Positions 57,725 through 64,000 of a stretch of 64,000 bases of DNA are shown here, in pieces; the stretch's first letter is position 1, and every line of letters starts with the position of its first letter. Source of the stretch: Lunularia cruciata (taxonomy: Eukaryota; Streptophyta; Marchantiopsida; Lunulariales; Lunulariaceae); contig OX419755.1 of NCBI GenBank assembly GCA_948567375.1, positions 13,335,001-13,399,000 on the forward strand. Direction: 5' to 3'. The notes below the pieces were generated by a model, which was given only the letters and a program-made list of their open reading frames with translations, was not told the origin of the DNA and ran no database searches. A program made the position numbers and the translations under genes.

Positions 57725-59316
57725 GCTCTAGACCATGTACTGCACTCCTAGTCACTACTGTAGCTACCTCCACCTATGTTGCTCTGCACATGAAGTCCAA
57801 AGCATCTCTATCACCAACATATGAGGTGGAAGCCTCATCATCCAAATCTGATCTCCTCTAAGCAATGGCCATACTAGCCAATCTCTACTCCAATTGCTCA
57901 ATTCGAGTAGCCATAGTTGTATCACAAGTAAGGGTAGGTATTGCACCTCTACTAGGTGTAGATCCTCTACCACCTCATCCTCCATAAACTAGAGCTCCTC
58001 TATTGCCTACCATAACAGCCGTACCACTCCGTAACTCCGAGTGTAGGTCAAAGCACCGGTCACTAGTCTGACCAAATCTATGGCAATGCTCATATTGCCT
58101 CTGTGATGGCTGTGATGCACCAGAGGTATCAGGTCCACTACCTTTAATACACTCTCTCCTATGGTGAGGTCCACCACAAGTCCAACAAGCAACACCACTA
58201 CTCATTGGTTGTTGCTGACCCAAAAATGAAGGTAAGGGTCTAACTATAGTATGCTCTCCACTCGCTCCATAAGATCTGGGTTGTCCACTCTGTCCTCAGA
58301 AACCAATTGGGCGTGGTGCACTCTACTGCACTTTAGAAGAAGTCACAACTGTGGATGAGATCTCCCTACCAAATCCAGATGTCACCACTCTCTCCTCCAC
58401 CATGTTGAGCTCTATACGCTCAAGCAAACCAAAGACAACTGCCAAAGTGGGCAAAGTAGCTTGTAACAACGTAGCATCACGAACTCTACGTCATAACTCC
58501 CTATCTAGTATCCCGTACCAAAAATAGACTACATGGGCCTTAGTAACTCCTTGAGTGAAATTGATCAGTTGTCTCATATGAGTGTATGCCTTGTGTAGGC
58601 TCTCTCCAGCCTTCTACTGTAACTGCTACAAGCTCCTTAGCTTGTCAGACCGTACTCATTGGTAGTTCTGCCTCAAACATTGGAAGAACTCTACCATGGG
58701 GTTAAACCTTGGTACCACACTACCTCCTATAGCAATACCTCCACTCGTGGTAGCACTATCTCCAACTAGTGCACCTCCACTAACTCCACCAACACTACTT
58801 GAGCTAGAACTTGTGGGTACAACCAATCTACTCTTGGGAACTCAGCCTGAAGTGATAGAGATATAGTTCAAAGACCAATATTTGTCTCTATAACTCAAGC
58901 TCCTCCAAATGAGCTCTCCTAAACACATGGTAGTTGTCCATTGGTAGACCCTCCAAATGCTAAAACAACCCCTTCCATGCCATGAAAGGTGTAAACAAAG
59001 TCGAGTTCCGCATTTGCTATAGATCACACCAACTATTGAACTCTTGGATGAAGTCATCTAACTCAATGGTACCCATTGTACCAGAGTAACGCCTAGGGCC
59101 TTTGGAGGCCCCATAAATCTCGTCCATGTCCCACAACAACGGTGCGGACACGCCAAGTGCACTCTCAACTAAATCAACTCTTATGTCGAACTCCAACTCA
59201 AAGTCAATTTCCTCCTTCATTGGGACCCAAGATATAGGTTGATACCAAGTGCCACTCCGAGTAAACCCACTGCATACTATAGGGCTAACTCCTCTGGAAT
59301 CCCCAAAGAACTCCAT
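57725..59316 (-). pseudogene. R3b gag with two zinc-knuckle-like motifs
   Basis: Starts MEFFGDSRGVSPIVCSGF at 59316, before an acidic segment (EEIDFELEFDIRVDLVESAL) and a gag-like FIQEFNSWCDL. The nucleocapsid part reads CWTCGGPHHRREC (58149-58187), one residue shorter than the usual CX2CX4HX4C. A second, worn knuckle follows (CHRFGQTSDRCFDLH). Stops and frame changes occur between. The aspartic protease expected before RT was not found; the lone family-2 LTR sits at that spot. Confidence 0.65.
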
Positions 59317-60690
59317 AGTGACAAAGTAACCGCAATTGCAATTGCAAACCAGAATCACAAATTGCAACTGCAAACTGCAACCACAAGTACTTCACCACCA
59401 AGTGCCAACACCAACTAAGCACCAACAAGTGCCAATACCCACGGAACACCACCCACTAATGTAACTCTAATTGAGATAACTACACTAAGGGAAAGGCAAT
59501 CAATAACCTACCATCACAACATGCACTCTCATGGTCTGTAGGTCATCACTTCCTACCTCAATGGAGAGAAACAAAGATAGTTTGACTGGTCATCACTCCA
59601 ACCTCACTACCAAGAGCACACCAGAGCACCAACGCTCTAAATTCAGGGCACCTCACACAAACATGATGCACAAACAAGAAGTAGAAAATGGAGAGAGTCC
59701 AATCACAAGAAATCTAAACAAAAACTCTCCATCTCATAAAGCAACATGGGATTGACTCTACCACCATTTGGCATTTGACATAAGAGAAGTTTGTATCTAA
59801 TGTCTTAAGCTACCAAGATCACCAAGAATGAAATCAAATTGCCTCTCCTAGCCAAAGCTACAAGTGTATAGGTAACAATGGCACATTAGGACAACAAGTG
59901 AGGATGGACCAAATGGCTAGGGCACTAGTCTAGGAATAAGAGATCTAGGGGTCAAACCCTATTGCGCACAATCTAGCAGGGTGGGCAGATTTTGCCAAAC
60001 AATGACCAACATTTACTCCAAACTAGTTAGCCTCACGCCAGCAAGCTAGCTTGTTGGCCCTTCTAGGCCTTCATAGCCTCTCATAGCTCACAGCCCTATG
60101 CCTCAAAATGCAGAAATGAGGCCGTTCTTCTTGCCACTTTGAACCCTCTCCAAATCTGGCAAAACTCCTCCAAATCTGCAAAAACTCCTCCAAACTTGCA
60201 AAACTCATCTAAATCTGGCCAACCAGCAAAACTCCTCCAAATCTGGCCAAAATTTGACGTAAACTCCAACAAAAATTTGACAAAAAATTTGACATAAACC
60301 CTAAAGTTGGCTGACTACCAAATCCTCCATTAACTCTTCACTCGAGCCAAATTGAAAAAATGAGTTTCTCCAAATCACAAATTCACGAGTATAGGTTCCC
60401 AACTCCTCCTTCAATTTTACTTTTTGAGCACAACTCGCAACAAATTGGTCTTGTCTTCACCTCATGAGCTCCAAATCACAACCATTGCTTGAAATTTGCT
60501 TCTTCTTTGCTAAAAAATTGGCCAACGCTTCCGTACACCATCTGCCTTATTGCCAATTCTGCATCCACCAACGAGCTTTTGCACACTAGGGAAAAATTAA
60601 ACTTTGATTGAGCTACCAACGATCCACCAAGCTTGGAGATACCACCAACACTCACAGTTCCTACACCCAATTTCCCCCTAACTTCACTTC
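59317..60690 (-). other. R3b 5' leader, non-coding
   Basis: About 1.4 kb between the LTR-like segment and gag. On the plus strand, short repeats of CAAATCTGGCAAAACTCCTC occur at about 60.16-60.25 kb and (AACACC)-type direct repeats at about 59.39-59.45 kb. ATGGTGGTAGAGTC at about 59.76 kb (minus reading) resembles a tRNA primer-binding site, but it lies far from the LTR-like segment. Confidence 0.4.
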
Positions 60691-61135
60691 TTTGATGTAA
60701 TCAGATTGTTTACAACTCTTGAATCCACTCAACTCAGATCAATACTTGATCTATCACTCTATAAACTGCCAACAATTGTACATTGATTACAATCAAACCA
60801 CACTCCTCTAACTAAAAGAATCCAAGGGACGCTCACCGGCCTCTATCCACCATATCCTAGAACTCGAAGGCTCAACATCAGAGAAGTGAGCCCTCTAGAG
60901 CTGCACCTCAAAAGTATACCCCTAGACTCAAGCTAGGTCTGAAACCCTAACGGTCCCATTGACGGCACACTCAATGGTGCAAATGGTGCAAAGTGATGCT
61001 GGGCCCCATCGTGAAGTCAATACCCCGAACATGAAATCTAACTGTCAGAAAATAGTCTATGGGAAATTGCTGAAATACCTCTAACTACTATCATTGCAAC
61101 TCCAGTGTCCAAGCAATCTAGATGTGACACTACAA
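60690..61135 (-). repeat. R3b 5' LTR-like segment (family 3)
   Basis: Minus reading starts TGTAGTGTCACATCTAG and matches 51386-51800 and 15837-16245. Similarity to 51386 ends at AACAATCTGATTA, after which R3b continues into the leader instead of the ~110-bp terminal module. Confidence 0.65.
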
Positions 61136-61149
61136 ATGATGTGACAACC

Positions 61150-61262
61150 TCATATCGAAACTATTGACATCCAGCCCCATTTTACCTCTTTGTCTCTCCC
61201 TTGTATGGCATGATAAGGCCTTCCCATCCTTTGTGTTTGTTGCGTGGTCACCTTTTCTTTAA
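61150..61262 (-). repeat. dispersed repeat family E, copy E6 (minus)
   Basis: Reverse complement reads GTGACCACGCAAC, AAAGGATGGGAAGGCC, GGGAGAGACAAAGAGG, TAAAATGGGGCTGGATG, TCAATAGTTTCGATATGAGG, matching the first 110 bp of the family. It ends within 15 bp of the R3b boundary. Confidence 0.65.
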
Positions 61263-61264
61263 CT

Positions 61265-62325
61265 TTCAGGATCAAAATTTGAAACTATGGGGGAATCATC
61301 GTCTCTTCCCTTCATAGAAGTAGACCACTTGAACCCTACTACTTTGAATCAAGAGTTCACCCAATGCAATGATCTTCTTGCTAGATTATGCAGTTCATAA
61401 GTAGCAGAGGTATCGACACTTAAAATTGACAATTGAGATTTTGGGTACTCCGTTTGGGTTCATAATGTTGACATATAATTAGTATAGCTAATTAGCTAGG
61501 ACCAAACTAACAAAGATTTTGAAAAATTATTTAGGATATAGAAATTAGAAATTATTATTTTATATAAAATATTTTTGGTATACTAAAAATTTAAATATTT
61601 CTAAAATGAAATGAGAATTGTAACATTGTTCCTAAATCATGGGAATGTATATTATGCAGAGCTTCAAAAATTTATTTGTATATTGCGCACAACTCAAGAA
61701 GCTTTGGTCACTTGTATTTATATGCTGTAATTAATGATAAAATTCAGATTAAGTCAATGTTGACCTCTATATTTCAAATTTCATTAATCTATATTACCCT
61801 AAAATTTATTTTTTTACCTTCTCAAAATAATATAAACAGGTGTACATATCTTATTTTACAACATTTTGTATTTTTTCTTTCTTTAGATATATTATATATT
61901 TTGGCTAGTATAATCCACATTAATAAACTGTTTCCCGTGGTGACATTACATAGCATCAATGGATACCTCCTAGTTCCCACCGGCCGTCTTGGTGTCAACG
62001 CACTTGCATTATTAAAACGTAGATCATATGACCTTTTGAGTGGTCTCATTTCCACATTACCTCTTTCTTTGAAATGAATCCCAAAAAATTTATAACGGTT
62101 GATTTAGGAAGAATATCCTCATGAATATTCAGCATCAATAATATGATTAGTATACGTTGTACCAAAATCATTGAAGATATTTCGTAATCTGGTACTAATA
62201 TTCTATATTTGACACTAATTCTTCTTTACCTCCATTTTCATCAGATATTAACCACACTGATTGATGGGTTAAAAGATTATGGACAGGTGCTACGAGAAAG
62301 CCACATTTAAATTTCCTTTGCGTTT
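61265..62325. other. no recognised gene; very AT-rich
   Basis: The 133-codon frame at 61676-62077 starts with TTG, is mostly Ile/Leu/Phe/Tyr from AT-rich sequence, and overlaps a frame on the other strand. I do not regard it as a gene. Confidence 0.5.
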
Positions 62326-62329
62326 TTTT

Positions 62330-62765
62330 CCTTGTTTACAAAATTTCTCATCATTCTCATTATTCAAAGGATAAAACAAGAAATTAATTTAGCCATTTTT
62401 CTGATAAGTAGTGGAAAATTTAGTGGAAAAGGATACTGTTCAATTCAAGTCTAGATTGAGAAGAATACTTAACATATTGATCCACATTATTTAGCACTTC
62501 TTCTTACACCTTTGATAAGTTTTGCCAACTTAAATTCCAACGTACAACCGTCAAAGTCTTAATCACTTGATACTCTGTAACGCTCTAGATATATATTTAC
62601 TTTGGGTGTTTCATTGTAGAAATTGAGAAGTACTTTTGCTTCTCAGGATATGGGGCACATCCTTCTACGGTTCTGCCTGAAGTTTATCACTCAAGACCAC
62701 TCAAATTTATTCTTACCGTTCTTAACGAATCCGAGTTCATACATCTTCATTATAGTATGTATATT
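62330..62765 (+). repeat. dispersed repeat F, copy 2
   Basis: Same orientation as 15235-15755. Shared blocks include AATACTTAACATATT, TTAGCACTTCTTCTTACACC, GCTCTAGATA, TATGGGGCACATCCTT and CACTCAAATTTAT. Confidence 0.6.
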
Positions 62766-62769
62766 GATG

Positions 62770-63225
62770 TATAACCTTGTTAACAATATTGTTCTCTCGA
62801 GTCAATTAATATTTAATCCTCTAAAACTTCTCTTTGCTTTTTATCCTCTGTAACGACAAAATAGATCTCTCGATCACCAAGTTACTTGTCCCGCAGATGA
62901 GAGAGCAGACCCATGTGAAGAAATAACTTGAAAGTTTTGAATGTTTCCATAATTTACAGTGATAATTTTTACAAAACATAATGATCAAATACTTTCTTAC
63001 TAAGATTATATTTCATTTGTCACATTCTTCATCCATAAAAATTTTGGAAAACCTGGGGATAATGCAAATACATATAGCATGCAAATACCTGTTGCTTCCT
63101 CCACAACATGAACATAAGTGTACAATCGTGTTCACGCACTTTCTCTGGTCTTGGGCTGCCAGAGGTTTGGCTGGAGATGCAATTCGGGGCTATCCGGCCT
63201 TGGGGATGAGGGACTACAATACTTA
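62770..63225. other. no recognised gene; upstream region of the right-edge gene
   Basis: No convincing frame. It may hold the distal promoter of the gene starting at 63478. Confidence 0.4.
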
Positions 63226-63226
63226 C

Positions 63227-63240
63227 ATTATTATTATTAT
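63227..63240. repeat. (ATT)n microsatellite
   Basis: Short run of ATT units just upstream of the right-edge gene. Confidence 0.85.
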
Positions 63241-63477
63241 AGATTATTATACTTAATTCCACAATTATAATAAATCACTGTTATAGTAATTGGCGGACGT
63301 CTTTATACGTGAGCAAAACTCACAGAGATGTGTCCGTATCCTTCCTTCTCTGGCGGTTTACTGGGAAATAGCTGTTTCAGCAAAACCACTGATGCAACGC
63401 AGCACTGGTGGTTTCGATCGATGTGCTTCATCGGGAGCAGAGCTGCTGTGGAGAGCGGAGAAGAAGTCTTGTTGAAG

Positions 63478-64000
63478 ATGGAGAACTCGCGGGGAAGAAG
63501 ACGATTGGGGTTTACTCTGACCTTGATGCTTGCGTGGATTATCATAGAATGCGTTGCTGCTGACACGGGATCACGCGAGGATGCATTTGTAGATTATTCG
63601 GGGATGTCGTCCAAACGGAGTGCGATCAAAAGTTTCACAGGTGAAAATAGACCGCTCTATTTCCAGTTCTTTGCGTCATGGATTGATTAATTGATTGATT
63701 CGATGATGTCATTTTCGTAAATATGCAGAGGATTTCCTCTAAGGTTTCGCTCAAATTCGAGAGGTCATGTTTAAAATTTAGATTCGGGTTACCAAACGAC
63801 GGTACTTACTTCCAATTTTGCATACATTCAGTTGCGGCTATTTTCTCCGGGGGTTTCCTTCCTGGGGGACTGGCTGAACCACAACTGTTCGAAATGAAAT
63901 TAAAATTCTGTGTACCAGTATTAGAGAAACGCGAACCTGGCCGGGAGTTGAAGAGTCCAGAATTAGACTCAAAGTTGACATTAAGTGAGTTTATACCAAA
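63478..64000 (+). CDS. secreted or membrane protein gene, 5' part (partial)
   Basis: ATG at 63478 (AAGATGG, good context) opens MENSRGRRRLGFTLTLMLAW, a basic n-region and hydrophobic core. The core continues to a likely cleavage near ECVAA, a clear signal peptide or anchor of about 28 residues. The mature part then runs DTGSREDAFVDYSGMSSKRS and on to a CACAG|GTGAAA donor at 63640/63641. Two continuations are possible. Acceptor ...CATTCAG (63831) joins a frame that stays open to the window end (begins VAAIFSGGFLPGGLAEP). Acceptor ...ATATGCAG (63728) would instead end at a stop after four residues (about 58 residues in all). I prefer the first as a longer gene running off the window, but exon 2 is tentative. 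No family recognised. Confidence 0.5.

Larger units (their letters stand above)
53865..61135 (-). mobile_element. R3b: family-3 gypsy element, nearly full length
   Basis: 7.3 kb in minus orientation: LTR-like sequence at right (60690-61135), long leader, gag with zinc knuckles, RT, RNase H, integrase, then a 3' end at about 53865-53970 that matches the last module of the LTR-like segment. A family-2 LTR sits between gag and RT. The full 3' LTR is not present on the left, so the left end is truncated or the LTR is defined differently than assumed. No chromodomain was recognised. Confidence 0.75.

Noticed and set aside
61676-62077. 133-codon hydrophobic frame that looks like a membrane protein
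   Set aside because: Starts with TTG, composition follows the AT-rich DNA, no family match, and an opposite-strand frame covers the same place.

Overview
The window looks like nuclear DNA of a land plant, and most likely of a liverwort such as Marchantia or a relative. The main clue is the spliced gene entering at the left edge. Its first two short exons lead into an alpha/beta-hydrolase domain with an intact GHSFGG nucleophile elbow, the N-terminal architecture of the hydrolase-NBS-LRR (HNL) immune receptors described from liverworts. The rest is typical of a repeat-rich plant region: nested Ty3/gypsy retrotransposons, a LINE-type reverse transcriptase remnant, a MULE/FAR1-like transposase remnant and several decayed genes. 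No bacterial operons, CRISPR arrays, rRNA or tRNA genes were seen. The species call is an inference.

Layout: 1-1.03 kb, 5' part of the HNL-type gene (minus strand); 1.2-4.9 kb, no recognised gene; 4.9-12 kb, four copies of a short dispersed repeat ('E'), a LINE remnant and a diverged minisatellite; 12.5-13.3 kb, MULE/FAR1-like transposase remnant; 13.6-15.2 kb, two LTRs of one gypsy family in inverted orientation; 15.8-37.9 kb, a four-level nest of gypsy elements. From outside in, the nest is R3a (family 3, minus strand), then R1b (family 1, minus), then R1a (family 1, plus), then R2a (family 2, plus, with both LTRs). A second family-1 element, R1c, also lies in R3a. The nest ends sharply near 37.88 kb.

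The interval 37.9-50.1 kb has a different texture. It holds a broken LRR gene with amplified 149-bp repeats, a gypsy RT remnant of another family, two hairpin-forming inverted repeats, a phospholipase A2-like fragment, and a prolyl-oligopeptidase (oligopeptidase B type) copy of full length that is broken by three frameshifts and two stops. From 50.1 kb to 61.3 kb come another E copy, an isolated family-3 LTR-like segment, and R3b, a nearly full-length family-3 element carrying a lone family-2 LTR. The right edge (63.48 kb onward) starts a gene with a signal peptide.

Only the two edge genes look as though they could be functional. Every transposon coding region carries stops or frameshifts, and many of the stops fit C-to-T change at CAG, CAA or CGA codons, as expected in old methylated DNA. 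Boundaries of E repeats, family-3 LTRs and pseudogenes are approximate because everything was aligned by eye.
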